The notes below the pieces were generated by a model. It saw nothing but the letters and a program-made list of their open reading frames with translations, was not told where the DNA came from and ran no database searches. A stretch of 64,000 nt of DNA. Source: Ascidia mentula. Lineage: Eukaryota; Chordata; Ascidiacea; Phlebobranchia; Ascidiidae. Position numbers and translations under genes: made by a program. Shown piece by piece: positions 26,020-39,362 of the stretch; position 1 is the stretch's first letter, and each line of letters begins with the position of its first letter. The stretch lies in NCBI GenBank assembly GCA_947561715.1, contig OX387204.1, forward strand, positions 11,289,001 through 11,353,000, given 5' to 3'.

Positions 26020-27697
26020 TTTGTTTTAGCAGATCCTATATTTTCATCTAACACCTGTTTAATATAACAAAAAGTCCATATTATGGCACACACAACAAGA
26101 GGCCAACCATCCTCCAAATTCTTTTGAGGACAATCGAACGCATGGTAAAACCATACATGGAACTACGTATATAAGATATGTCGATCAAACATTGCGACAC
26201 AACAGCTGGTGATTCTCACGTTCTGAATTTAAATTCAGTTCGCTTATGTAAGCGGTATTTGCTAAATGGTTGCAAAATCGCTACAACGCAGGAACTAATG
26301 CATCAACAAAACGGTTATTGAAAGTTGTATCGAATATGGCCAACTAACCCACAGACCTAAACTATCGGTTATATCAAGTACAGCAAAACGTGAAAGTATA
26401 TTTTCAGGTCGCTTGCTTGTTTTTACACAGCTGTTCAAAACTCCAGCTTAAAAATAATGCAAAAAGAATATCATTTCGCATTATTCCAACCAATTCGGCC
26501 GAATCCGAATACCTGCAACCAATATTAGGCAGAATCCGAATATTTTATGACGTCATAAATTTCAATATTTGTCTTAAAAAATAATATGCGTCGTTTATAT
26601 TTCAGTAAAGCAACATAATTTTATTCTGATGTCGTTATTTATGCGTTAAATTTGCCAGTGTTTGATTCGTATAGTCGAATTTTTGTGTATAAATCCAAAC
26701 AACTATGTGCGATTCTAAATATCTTTGATTAAATTTGAGTAAAACTTAATTAATGTAGGATTTTAAGGCAATATTCGGATTCGGTATCGAAATTCGGCTT
26801 CGACCAAATGTTTATCTCTAAAAACAAGTCATTTTCAATTTCATACTTTGTCGGATCCTATTTCATAATGAGGATAATGGCAACGATTTATACGCAAAGT
26901 TTGATTCGTTTTGTCCTGTACAATTCGCCTGTGATAGTGAAAACTCGTCCCAAATAAAAAGGCTGTTGGACAAAGTAGCGTTTTTAGTAAAACCGATAAT
27001 TTGATCAGAAATATATTTAAACCTTACTTTATTTCGCCATTCCAATGTATCGACGAGGATAAATTTTTATTGCACAATTTTTTAATAAAAATAATATTTT
27101 TTCGAAATTCATGTTATTCGGTAAACTGTGAACCTCTCATAAATAGTGCACGCTCCAATTACTTGCAAAGCATTGTCAAGGAAGTTTTGTTTTGATGTTC
27201 GAAAGATAAACACGTGACAACAACTCGACTGTCACAGTTAATAAATTTATGCAAAAAACGGCCCACGACTATAATGCTTGATAAATTAACCATTTCCTTC
27301 AGGATGTTTGTTGATAATGACACGAGTCTGGCAATTACGATCTGCATGAATACTTATGTTTTTAATAGTTGTTCATAGGTATTGTTTTTCCTAATACCTA
27401 AACATTAATATTTTTCTTAAATTTTACTTTTGTCTGATGTTTGTTTTGTAAATCAAAAATGACCTACACTAAAAAGGGAGATCCTGTCTTTGCACATGAA
27501 AGCATGCAGAAACTGTAGTTTATCTATTCTAATTTTTATTTGAATTTTAACAATCTTTTATGTTAAACCTGCGAGTTGCCAAAACACTGTTTAAAGAAGG
27601 CGAGCTTTGTGCGAAATCTTGCTCTTTTTATCTCTTGACACACAGCGGTGTACAACTGTTACGACAAAATCTAAGTTTGCGTCAATGTATTTTGTGC
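26020..27697. repeat. Intergenic spacer between VCBS paralogues with an ATTCGG-rich repeat
   Basis: No real gene. Around 26490-26800 the sequence is rich in ATTCGG/CCGAAT words (GGCCGAATCCGAATACC at one side, ATTCGGATTCGGTATCG at the other), forming partly inverted ends of a short element. Similar words occur at 51380-51470. Confidence 0.45.
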
Positions 27698-29984
27698 CTA
27701 TCCCATAAAGTAAGTCATGACAACGATCTTTTGTTGCATATACGCAGGAATAAAGACTTCGACATATCCATCGAGATCAACGTCCTCCACTCCTACCGCT
27801 CCGATCGTACCCGATCCTTTGTAGATCTACAATGGAAATGATAAGATAATCGATAAGTTAAAAACAGCGTAAAGTTTTACCGTAGTTTGAGTGTAGTCCC
27901 AGTTGTTTACTTCTTCAGTGTCAGGAGTGAGAACATATACATTGCCGTCATCGTCTCCTGATACCATAATGTATGGTTTCCTGCACACATTTCCAACTTG
28001 TATTTAAATGTAATATCTACTAACTTTTATACTGGCCCACATTGTCCTCATTTCTGAAGTAGGCCAAAATCTTTGCGCAATTGAGGGGGATCCGGAGCCA
28101 CTCAATACGAAAGATTTGTAACCGTCTTGCAACACGTGTCTGTAACCCACAAAAACACACAACACTCAACACTTGCCAGTGTGGCAAGTCATTCGTTTAT
28201 GTTTTTTTGAAAATGTGATACAAAGTTTTTCTACCTTGTCCATGGTTGTGTCACCCAGTCAAATGGAATTTCATAGGCCAGTACTGCACCTGGCAATCCT
28301 TGCTGACTCCAAGTGCTGGTCAAAATATCCAACTTGCCATCCATGTTGATGTCGACAATCTAATGAACGTTTTAATATCTGATAACTAGTCATCGATTCC
28401 TGTTTAACCGCATATCAAAATACAATAAATACCAAGTAAGCACCTCAACATCAAAATACCACCCGTAAGTGTCTACTGTCAAGCTTTGTAACGAAGAAAG
28501 ATCCGTCCAATCGTTAGAAGCACTCCAAACGACCGTGAGTTTGTGGCTATATGAACAAGCGACAAAATTAAATTAATTTTTTTTATTTTTTTAACAAGAC
28601 CTTGCCGGCCAGGTAATTTTACCCAAAGAATTTAATCAACACAGGAAAAAAGTTGAAACACTATAGTAAATGTCATGTTTTATACAACGTACACAAGAGT
28701 TTTATGAAAATAAAAATGTCTTCGCTTTAACCTGTAAAAACCGGAACTTATAATAGCCATTGTGGTTCCACCATTTGGAAGAGGTAACTCGTGCAGTCGG
28801 AAATGAACATCTTCTTCGTTTTCTTTTAGTACATGTGCAGTCCATTCCGGGGTAAGTTGGTAAGATCGGGGGTTTTCAAACCACACCAACTGGGTTACAT
28901 TTGCAGCAGCTGTAACAAAATTGCCAACAAAGTAAAAACACAATATAAAACTGGATAAATATTCTTGAATACAACAAACTCACGTCCACCACCATTTGCT
29001 CGTTCCGTGACAGCATCCACGTAACCGTCGTTGTTCATATCCACCCACTCAACGCGATGGTAGTACCATAATATGCCATCCGAGTTAGAGGAAATTGTCA
29101 CTGGGTCTGAGCGCATGATGATAAACTTATAATTAATGGGAATACATTCTTAATGATTGTATCTTTTTAGTGAAAGATGAGATCAAATACATAGATATTT
29201 GAATTAACATAAATTAAGCACGACATACCTGCTTGACCGTACTGAAGATCGGTCATGCTCATTAAAGCTACTTCGCCGTTATCTTTGCCAGGAATAAAAA
29301 AGCCTGAAGAAACCGACCACACCAACGGCAATGAAAATATTCCATCTAACGCAATAAATGTGTTTCTATAAGTAATTCATTATTTAGAGTTCAGTATACA
29401 TGTATTAACCTGGGACGTCAGCAACTTCATTTGGCCATACAACTTTATCAGTAATGGTCGTAGAAACCATTTCAGTGGAATCCAGGTACTTCTTTGAAAC
29501 ACCTTCGATTCTTTTAATTGGATCCGACGCTCGCCTAATCATAAACGCAAAGACAAAAATAATAGTACCCGACCCCACGGATCGACGTTAACCGAAAGGT
29601 ACCATAAAGTGGAAATGTGTGTGCCTGCTAGTGTAAAAGATAGCACAGTGCCACAGTCAACAGCTGCACGGATGACACCTTAAAGGTCGAAACAGCGCGT
29701 ACACCCTGTCTGCAGCTCTCAATGCTGGTTATTATGGCTTTGTTGCACATACACAAATAATAGCTTTTCAGATTTTCTGAAACTTACGGATTGGGAGAAA
29801 ATGAGCTGTAGACCAAATCATATACCGGATTTTCTACATCGGGTCCCAACAAAGGGTTTTTCAGGATATTGCAAAATGCTGGATAGACATCCGTAGGCAG
29901 TTCGTATAGCTGTTTTGGTGTCGGATCGACAGCGGCACCAAAAACCGCTGAGAAGGCAAGTTGCAATATGAACAAAATCTTCAT
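27698..29984 (-). CDS. Secreted FG-GAP/VCBS-repeat protein, copy 2
   Basis: Starts MKILFILQLAFSAVFGAAVDP, a signal peptide. The mature N-terminus is closely related to copy 1 (TPKQLYE..., AFCNILKNP against AFCSILKNT). DxNxDG loops include DMNNDGYVDAVTERANGGG (near 29010), a DINMDGK-type loop (near 28330), and DVDLDGYVEVFIPAYMQQ (near 27760). It ends KIVVMTYFMG with the stop at 27698. The exon order matches copy 1, so the pair arose by tandem duplication. The putative propeller has no catalytic signature I can name. Confidence 0.85.
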
Positions 29985-30954
29985 TTCCTTGTCGGGTAAC
30001 AGGCACGTTATCTTCTACCTCAGGCTACCAAACTGTAAGTGAGTAAGCTTATTGGTTAGACCCAGCCTTAATCTTATGGGAAATATTTACCCGGGTGTCT
30101 AGAACTTAGTTCGAACTATTTACTTCGACAGGTCTGCTGTCTTTCCCAGGCACAATTAACTGCCAAGGTAAATGTACGCAGTCAGCCCTCTACGAAACTG
30201 AAATAAGTTTTACTATTTAGCTGCTATTACAAAGCTTGACAGCCCCATATACTAACTGATTCCCTACATCACATATTTTTCACATGTTTGTCAATATGAA
30301 GAGGTTGTATAATATGGCAGAAGAGCCCCGGATGGTGAGAAATGTTGCTTCTCTTTAGCACCACTTAATTTGACCACAATTTTAAATGTAAAGTATTTAG
30401 GCCTGTGCCTATATATTTGAAAACTTCAGCATTTTTTATTGTGCTGCAAACATACAGCGTTTTTTTAAGCAATAGGCTATATGACTATGTCGACAAAAAC
30501 ATTACAAAATTATTTGCTGTTTGTTTGTATATTTATGCATACGTGTTGCAGACATTTATGTTCCCGTAAAAAATGTTTAAATGTCTGTTAGACAAATCAT
30601 AGCCCTTTTTTGCAAATTTTTCCGGACTACAAATAAGTTTACGTTGCAATCATATGCCTTCCGAGAAAGACTTTTGCCGTAAGTGAGTGCAATGACGTTT
30701 TTGCAAACAACGATAACGACAATTCGGCTGACTAAACTATTGACATTAAGCGCCTGCTGGTATTAGTCTCACAGCTAGCAAATTTTAACATAAAAAAACT
30801 GTATGTATTGAGTTTTGTAAATATAGTCCTATATGATAACTATCATTGGCGTCAAAACTATTTATTGTTGATCATACGTATATTCTTACAATAAAATCTT
30901 CTACAATTTTTTATAGAAGTCTTTTTTGTAGGTTTTTATTACGCACATTGACTT
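29985..30954. other. Intergenic, no gene seen
   Basis: AT-rich sequence between the VCBS copy 2 start and the end of the unrecognised minus-strand gene. It should hold the copy 2 promoter. No repeat or RNA gene was recognised. Confidence 0.35.
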
Positions 30955-33900
30955 CTATACCACAGAAAAACGTTTGAAATCAAAACTCTTTGTGCTAATC
31001 CCAACGTGCCTCAGTTGATCAGTCGCTTCAGCTGTAAACTGCTGACATGGAAGGTCGCTAACTAACAATAAAAAAGAAAAACAATGAAGAATTAGTAGAT
31101 AGAATGCTTTTTTTGTTGGTCCTAAACTATAGTCATGGTTCTCGCCAAAAAACATGTGCTCATAATAAAATTTTATTATATTTTTGCATCCGACTCGCTA
31201 GACATTTTTTACCTATTTTTTATGTTGCGCTACAATGGGTTACAGAAGCTATAAAAAAATAAATGTTCACGTGAAAATTAAAAATGTTCACAATAAAATG
31301 AAGGATAAAATAAAATACTTAAACATAATTTATCACTTACCATATATATTTTGCTTAAGGTCTTTAACTTCTTTTAAGTGCAAGGAAAAGTTATCCAGCA
31401 TATCCGCATGTTCATTGCACGTTGTCAAAGTTTTTAAAATATTTAGATTCTTCCCCAAGTCAAGAAATTGTAGGTGTAAAGCATGGTCGTCTTTGCGCAT
31501 TGCTATCTGTCATAGCGGTTATGAAAAAAGAATAAAAATTATCTGGGAACAAAAATAGTTTACATTAAATGATGTTATCATATGGACAAAAAAACAAGTC
31601 ATATGTCATTGTTTTTTTGGCAACAAATATGTAGCAGCAAAGTATTCCTAAATAATCACAAAACTTAATAGGTCCATCTGTTGACGACCCAACCATAGGA
31701 ACGTTATAGGTGATTGCTAGAGATGTGCAAAAACAAAAAAGATCGATGCATCGATAGTCAATATATCCGATTATATGAAAAAAAATAAATAAATAAAAAA
31801 AATGTCCCCATTATTCTTTCCGGCACATCCCTGCAGTAATTTCTGCATAGTCAAATCAACGCATGAACAAAGGCCTATGTAGTGTTCCAGCATGCACAAA
31901 AATTAAACTACTGAAATGCAAGGTGAGTAAGATATTCCACAACAATGGTAATTACCTACACCAGTGTTTGTTACGCCGTCGACATGCCTTTTTAGATTTA
32001 AGACAATGTTTTCGGGATCTTAAAATTACTGACTTTTAGCTTGGATAAATATTGCACAAAATTAACGAAAAAAAAATGTGTTGTACAATATTTGAGTAAA
32101 CGAATGCCGCAAACTTGGGGTAAACGTAACTGAAAAAAAAACGCACTTATGGTACCTACCAGATCCTTTCGTGCGCATTCCAAAGCTTCGCTAATACGAC
32201 GAACTCTTTGATCTGAAAACAGAAAACGCTACTGTATGCACTGTGTTTACCTCACGGGAACTGTCGATGCTCATAGGGCGAAATATAGCCTGAATTCATT
32301 TGTTCATTGGTTTATTTTTTGCCCAAACACGACAATGGCAATTGCAATAAATTCCTGGATGAATTCCTGGATTTTACCAGGCTGATCCTGTTTTTAAGGA
32401 ATTGATTCGTGTGTGTACCATATCATTAATCTATGATTTTTTAAGTTGTCACAAAGATTTAGACACTTACTACGTACTCCCGCCCGTGATGAGCCATCTT
32501 CGCGTTTTGGTGATACAGCATTCCGTGAACTCAATTCATGAGTTTTCTCGCTTGGAGTGTGAAAATTCAATTGGTTCTTCAATGTTTCCGCTGTTTTGTA
32601 TGTTTCGTTCTATAATGAACATCAACCCCCATTGAATCTTAAGCACAACAACTAACTGATTTATGTCCCTGAACAATTTATAAAAAATTTGATGACCTTT
32701 TCTGTGGTAAACGTATAGATGGTATAATTTACGTGAATTCCATAACCATCATGCATTGCCAATTACCGATATGTATCTATATTGTGTATGTGGCTTATTT
32801 CCAGTGTTATCAATTTTAACTTACATTTTTCATGCCCAAAATCCGTGTGTTGCGTCTGTGCCTTTTACCGCAAAGAGCGCGTTTCCAAAATTCGCAAATG
32901 AAATTTATATTAGATGTATCTTGAGGTATATTAAAAACAATTTCCTTTTACTGTTGTTCCTGAATGACGATAAATGCTTCAACCACACCCGAGCAGAAGT
33001 AGTTTCTGATTCACAGGTTTGCACCTACTACCGCCAACCAACTTTGCAAATAATCCTTACGACGTGAATTTAAAGATTGTTAATTGAATGTCTATGGAGT
33101 AGTTTACTTTTTTGTAAAATCACACCACGGACTCAATTATATTAAGAACAACTAGTTATTACCAACCGAAACGGAAGGTACAACCCACACCCTACCACAG
33201 ACAACTCATCAAATCTTTCTAGTCCTGAGCTTACTGCTAGCACAATATGTAAGGAGGAAATGACGTGCAATGCTGTCACGTAGACGATGTCTTTGTTCGT
33301 AAAACAAAAACAAACCTGGAAGTGCGGCTGACTCCAATGTAGCCCAATACCATTCGCCTGGAGCTAGACCAAGCCATGCAGGAGTTAAACAAATCAACGG
33401 CCCACGGAATTGACGAAAAATCCTAATTAATGTTCGTTCCTGTAGCAATATGTAAGACAGCTCTCATAGAGTGCGTTTATTCCACAACATGTTGCAGTTT
33501 TTGTTATGACAAGTGTTCTTGGCCATGTTTGTAACATAGCGTCACTTGTATCATATATTATAAAGTATGTTTTACAAATGAAAACATCAAGACATTTCAA
33601 GGCAATATGTTAGGCAAGAATCTTCCATTTGAAACACCGAGCATAAAAAATAAAATGGTGAATAACACAGTAAAATACAAGTTCTTTAGTAGGTACTCAA
33701 TTTTTCTTTTCACAATTTTATGAACAAAAAAACACATTACACTATAATTGCATGCCTCACTAATGCACAACTTCATTAATATTATTAACAGGTACCCTCC
33801 ATGGATGACTAGGGAGACCATGACACATTTAAAATCATGTATCTATAAGCAGTGAACAGTTGTTTGGCAATGTCATGCAACCTAAAAAACTGCTGTATGT

Positions 33901-33975
33901 AAAAAGCATAACCTATTATATAGCCATTATTTAAAAACTTACTTGGCTTTCGACATACAGTTCTAAGAGGCACAT
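30955..33975 (-). CDS. Unrecognised protein encoded directly downstream of TCP11
   Basis: Not recognised. The start is placed at the ATG of MCLLELYVESQ (33973-33975); that exon ends in phase 0 at GTAAGT and joins ERTLIRIFRQFRGPLICL and GEWYWATLESAALP (about 33315-33439). Further exons: NETYKTAETLKNQLNF (about 32500-32620), DQRVRRISEALECARKDL (about 32160), a helical segment with IAMRKDDHALHLQFLDLGKN (about 31340-31505), and DLPCQQFTAEATDQLRHVG ending FKRFSVV at 30955. The phase between the second and third of these does not match, so at least one exon (perhaps near 33000) is missing from this model. The C-terminal half is probably alpha-helical. No signal peptide. The start lies only 82 bp beyond the TCP11 stop. 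Confidence 0.55.
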
Positions 33976-34057
33976 TTCAGGTATTGTTGTGTGAAGGTAA
34001 ACCTAGTTTGCATGGTAGATTAAATGAGGACAAAATAAAAAAGTGCAAAATAATGAA
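33976..34057 (-). promoter_or_regulatory. Operon-like intercistronic junction with a splice acceptor
   Basis: Between the TCP11 stop (34058) and the next ATG (33975) there is no AATAAA on the coding strand. An acceptor (caaactag, ending at 34003) lies 27 bases before that ATG. Tunicates trans-splice a spliced leader at such sites in operons, which would fit. A strong GTAAGT (72-77 of the 34000s) inside the last TCP11 codons gives an alternative cis-splice. Confidence 0.45.
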
Positions 34058-37000
34058 TTAGTCATGAAAATACTTACTGATGATTTTTTTTAGCAGTGAT
34101 GAGTAAAAGGGTCCATAAACTGCCCTATTTAGGTTCACCAGTTTGGAATATTTCATGGCTAAACTTTGTATTTCTTCAAGTACAAGTTTTAGTGCTGCTG
34201 GTACAGGTGGAAGCTGAGGCCTGCTTCCTGCTGGTATTGTCATTACATCAGCAGTTGTTAAGAAATGATCTATTCCACGTTTTTCTATTGTAAAAAAGTC
34301 ATGCTGCATTGGACAAGTTAGGTTTCCACATAATAACACATTAAACCAATACACAAACCCAAAAATGTTAATATTACCAAGAAGTTTGAAAACATGACTT
34401 TGCTGGATGTTGTTCAAAGACATTAGCTGTTCTTCTAGGTTTTTTTTGTTTTGTGTTGTTAGAATAGGCAGCAGGGGTTTAAAATTTTGACAATATTCTG
34501 AAGTATCTTTCCACACTTGTTCCACAAGATTTTTTGTGAAGGAACTCAGCTCATTGTAACTTTTACTGCAAAATTAAAGTGTCAAAACATAAATTAAGAC
34601 AAGTTAAATTACTTACAGATCAGACAAAAGAATTGTAAGATTTCGTTTCAATGTTTGCACAAAGCGGTAATGAGAGAAAAGATCAGATGATAAAGTTGGA
34701 AGTGATGTTAGAATAATGGTTGCAACCAAGATAGTTCTTTCAAACTCCAATCGAAGGTCAGCAAATCTTTCTTGGTCAATTGCAACTGTCTTAAAGAAAA
34801 ATTTGAGTAAGTTTTGTATTATTTGATTTGTTGGCTTTTTCAATGGTATTCAACCTGTGGGATACAGCCCACGAAGGTGGGTCACTAGTTGTTTTACAGA
34901 CAGCAAGCGTATTTTTACATAGATAATTTGAAATAAAACTTCAGTGATTAGTTTGTGACATCCAGAAACACCATTGTTATACAAGAACACTTTTGTGGTG
35001 GCACTACATTTTACTTGAATGTTCTTGCATGAATTTTATGGGCCATGTTTGTTGGAAGCTAAACTAAACTAGACAGGTTTAAGTTGAGTGTAAATTCAAG
35101 AAGGCCAGTTTCTAAGTTAAATATGTTTGTTAGTTATTTCTATTCAGTACAATGCAGATTTCTGACCTGCAATCGTTGATAATTTACTGCAATTTTTGTT
35201 TAGCACTGAGTGTGACATGTTGTAGGTTTTAAATAGGGGTTGATAATTAGGTTGAATTTTTATGGGTGATAGCTCTTAAAAAGGTTGAAAACGTCTATAT
35301 AGAAACCTCTGGAAAACTTTGTGATTCATTGTTCCAAGTAAGGAGTTTTGTGTATGCTACTTTCAGCACAGCCAATGGGCTCTTTGCATTTGCATTCCTG
35401 AAATGCATAAATATAATGCAACAAAAATTACAAAATAAAATAACTCAGAGACCTACACTTGATTAGTTTGTGTCAAGGTAGGGTTGTGGGTCATTTCCTG
35501 ATAGGTGCTTTCCAGCCATTTTTCAGTTGCAACTGGCCCACCTATATGAAAGTTATCAATTAATAAAATTTAACCTTTATGTGTATGTTATTAATTGGAA
35601 AAGTAGTTAAGATACAATATATTTTTTGGTGCACTTTATGTTAGCATTTCTTAAATGTTTGCAAAGAATTTCATAGAAATACCAAAAACTATGACCTTGT
35701 CTTGATTAAAAATAGTTTAAATTGTTTCTATGAGGTCATGGCCAATAGTTTGAAAACAAAAAACATAAACAGTTACAAAGAGTAACATTCGCATCAACAG
35801 TGCTCAGTTTCTTTAAATAAATATGAAATGTATTTTATACATGTATATGTATATATAGAAAAGGCAAAAAAGTTGTCACAAGTTTGGGTTACTGATTTAG
35901 AATGCAGGCAATACATTCAAAGTATATGTTACACAAAAGTAAATTGTACATCAATATATCTCTTTACAAATTGTGTCACTATTTGTTAAATGCTTCTAAA
36001 TTCCAGTGTTTAGTTCTCATTGATATTTTACTGAGACAATGTATATAAGGAGCCTGCTAATTTCTGACTTATGTTATCAGATAATACATATATATTAAAA
36101 ATTTAGCACATATATCACAGTCTAACGATCTAATATTCTCACAGATATCTGGCAAAAAGATGAATTCACCTGGAAGTTTGGAAAGTATTGCTGAAAACTT
36201 CTCTCTTTCATACTGAACATGGTGTTCCTGAATATGTGGAGTAATGGCAGCAACCAATGCATTAATTTTGTCCATTTTCATTACATCTAGAACTTCAAAC
36301 ATTTTCCTTGTAATACAAAAAAATACATGTCAACTCTTATGGGTCACAAAACATTTAATGTCACACAAGCACAACATTAAGTTGTAATATTTCATTAAGT
36401 ATGCCCCTCCTGAGAGATTTTCAGTCATTTCATTGCAATAAATTAACTGCAATACTGTATCTTCCTATTAAACATGAGGGTTAGTGACAAATTTTAACCA
36501 CTTAAAAGGAGTCTAGAGCAAATATGGTTTGGAACACCTGTACTACATGATACAACAGTAGAATACCTGAGAATGTCCACTGTATCTGTAATGGCATAGA
36601 GATCTGCTACATCTTGGTCCCGGACAGGTGCACACATGGCAGCCATAGTGTCAACAACAGAAAGAGATAGTTTATGAATATCCAAAGCTAAATGGTGGGC
36701 TTGTTGCCTCAACAGATCCATATCTAGTAACTCATAAATCCTAGTAACAGCAAAATTATATTTATGCAATGAAATTTCAATGTTTTGCACCAAAATATTC
36801 AATCTTAACCTATAAATCTATATCTTGACCAAGTTTAGTTTATCATTTAAAGTTGGCACTTTTGGCCATATAAAATTTTTTCAACAGTTTACCGTTTATG
36901 TAAAGTGGTAATTCTATCATCAGCAAGGAGGGAAAGGAGCATGTCTTTTAAATCAGTTAAAACTACAATCGCATGTTCAAAAATCGGAGGAGTCGCTTGC

Positions 37001-38040
37001 AGTTCTTCTCTTAATTGTTGCCAATGCGCATGGCACATGTCATTTTTTACAGTTTTGGTCAGTAATTCTGTAAAATTTAGTTTAAATCATATAAACTGGG
37101 TTTTGACAAATAATTGAATGCAACATATATTATTATCAAAAATAATATTTTATGATGCATATTATTATTATTAGTAACAACTATCACTTTACTCCAAGAC
37201 GCTAAAGTATTTTGAGGTGAGTTTTTCCGGTACGAAGTTCTGCAATTGCAAATTTCACAAAACTAACCTTCACTACCAGATCTGTCTTGGAGTTTTTGGA
37301 TGTTCAAATTTCCTTGTAAAGCAATCTCATGTGCCATTGCCAAATTCCAAGCTGAAGCTTTAATTTCAGACATTTCATTCATAGTTAAAGATTTTTTATT
37401 TGGAGGTGAAGCTAAAAATAGTCATAACCTTTCATGTAAAACCACAGTTGATTTTGCATGTGTGCAAAAAAACAAACTTACAACTTGGTGAAACTTTCTG
37501 AACAGGTTTTCCAAAGTGGCCTAAAGTGGTTTTGGGCTCGTTATAAATTTGTACCTCTATTAAATTTAAATTTAATATCTATTTCACCATTTAGAAGCGA
37601 CGATATATCTCTTCCATTGGCAGGTTGGTCATTGCTGGAATTGTTGAATGGGCTTGATCTGTGTTCGCGTTTTGTACCTAAATCAAATTTTTATATTTTC
37701 ATGATATCAGTCAACTATAATGCTCTGATGATAAGTTACATCTAGACCAGTGGTTCTCAACATCATAAGAAGTATTGGCATGTTTATGTGAACAAATTGT
37801 TTTATTCATGGCTGAATGTCCAAAACCCACATCACCATCGATTTCTCATCCATAGCTGTTATATTTTGGGCTGTTTGTGCTCAATTAGTGTTAGGACAGT
37901 TACAGCAATATTTGCTCTGGTAGCATACAAACAATATTACTTTTTAGTATTTATAATTTTACACAATACAATCTGCAGCACAGACCAATAATGAACAAAA
38001 CTTTACCTGGCGCATTATGATCATTGTTGCTTGTCGACAT
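34058..38040 (-). CDS. TCP11: TCP11 family protein (T-complex protein 11-like)
   Basis: Exon 1 (38007-38040) encodes MSTSNNDHNAP. Diagnostic segments: MDLLRQQAHHLALDIHKLS...MAAMCAPVRDQDVADL (near 36650), matching the family pattern of a helical stretch then LCAPYRD; FEVLDVMKMDKINALVAAITPHIQEHHVQYEREKF (near 36200), matching DLMKLDMANF...YERKKF; and the C-terminal PPVPAALKLVLEEIQSLAMKYSKLV (near 34150). Vertebrate TCP11 proteins act in sperm cAMP signalling and TCP11L1 is more broadly expressed; which one this matches is undecided. The model ends KKIISKYFHD at 34058, or, if GTAAGT is used, with a few different residues. The protein is cytosolic, with no signal peptide. Confidence 0.85.
37748..37800 (+). 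mobile_element. hAT-like terminal fragment in a TCP11 intron
   Basis: CAGTGGTTCTCAACATCAT resembles the terminal repeat of hAT non-autonomous elements (CAGTGGTTCTCAAAC). No matching second end or target duplication was found by eye. Confidence 0.35.
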
Positions 38041-38580
38041 TTTAAACATATACAGGCCACGAATGCCTTTTCATACAACACAAAGACGAACTGAGATAGA
38101 CAGCTCAGTTGACAAACAGATTAACAGTTCACTGCAAACAGTACTTCGCTAAACTGAATTAATGGATAGAATAGTTGGTAAAAACAATCTGGCCAAAACT
38201 ATGTCAACACAACGAAACATATCCACACCTCCCTTCGACAGAGAATTAGAATGTGCTGGAAGTCTTTTGTTATGGTAGTTTGTAATTGGGTCACTCAAGC
38301 AAATCCTGTTTACACCAGTGATCAGCTGTTGAAATTGTAAAATAGTGACGTATTTTCCGGTTGATTGATTTCGATTTCAAGTCATGATACAAAGTTGATC
38401 AGGAAAGTAGGAAACAATTGATAAATAAAAAAAACATGAAAATTCTTAATACAAACTGTTTTTTGCACGTTGAATGCTGAAACCATATTTTGCTAAAATG
38501 CGATTGTGACATTCCAAAAAATTACTTGACGAAGCTGGTTATGGCCACAATGAAAATGTGTAATCTCAATAGAACACCAC
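38041..38580. promoter_or_regulatory. Divergent promoter region between TCP11 and a small plus-strand gene
   Basis: The 540-bp gap between two genes transcribed in opposite directions has no coding frame, so it probably serves both promoters. No TATA box or factor site can be named with confidence. Confidence 0.35.
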
Positions 38581-39118
38581 ATGAAAATGGCCGAGTATTC
38601 AAGTGTAGCTCGAGGTATAACATTAAATAAATAGTGGAGTTATATAGGTGGTCTGGATTTGTGACCTTTAAGCATGTGTTTTGTTTGTACCACTATGTTC
38701 CGTATTTATCCTTGAAAAATGAAGAACTCTTGTTGCCACTTGACCGCTTCCGATACCATCACGACTAACCTTTTTTGCAAGGGATCAAAATATACACAAC
38801 CCGAGCACATGTTTAGATGGCCGTTTGGGTAGCAACGCTTTCATTGGTAACCAAGATGGGAATTTAATTTTCAAAAAAAATCCAGGCGAAATCTCTTATA
38901 CTACCAAGCAAAGACGAAAACAGTTACATAAAATGCTGCAAACTAGAAGGAGTCCGAAAGCACTTTGGATCAAACTTGTAACAATAACGCGGGAACGAGT
39001 AGCTGGTACTCCAGAAATCGCGTGGAAAAAACACGGTGTTTGTAAATATATTGCATTCGGCGCCGCAAACATTCCCCATAAGTACGAAAGTAACCTACGT
39101 AAGTTCGTTCAACAGTAA
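38581..39118 (+). CDS. Small basic protein of unknown function
   Basis: Two exons: 38581-38614 (ATG AAA ATG GCC, either ATG possible; MAEYSSVAR, phase 1) and 38817-39118 (acceptor tttag). The join gives a protein of about 112 residues with GNQDGNLIFKKNPGE, a very basic middle (KQRRKQLHKMLQTRRSPK) and VCKYIAFGAANIPHKYE near the end. A TAA follows KFVQQ at 39116, but the bases CAACAGTAAGT also form a strong donor, so the gene may run on into another exon. No family recognised; no signal peptide or membrane segment. Confidence 0.5.
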
Positions 39119-39362
39119 GTTATCACATAATAGTCTGGTCGAGTCTTTCAACTTTATGTCCCATCACCCATGGATGGCCATTCCGCTTTTTTAATTCGTT
39201 AACATGGCAACAGCAATTCTTCTGTTCACGTTGAATATTAGGCTGGTCGGTTCGTAATGCTAAAAATTGAGTTATTACAAAATTTCGCTTGCTTATACCA
39301 GCCAAGCTATCTTTCACTGGACCATTAGAGTGTGGAACTAGCAAAATATTGATTCAATGCGC

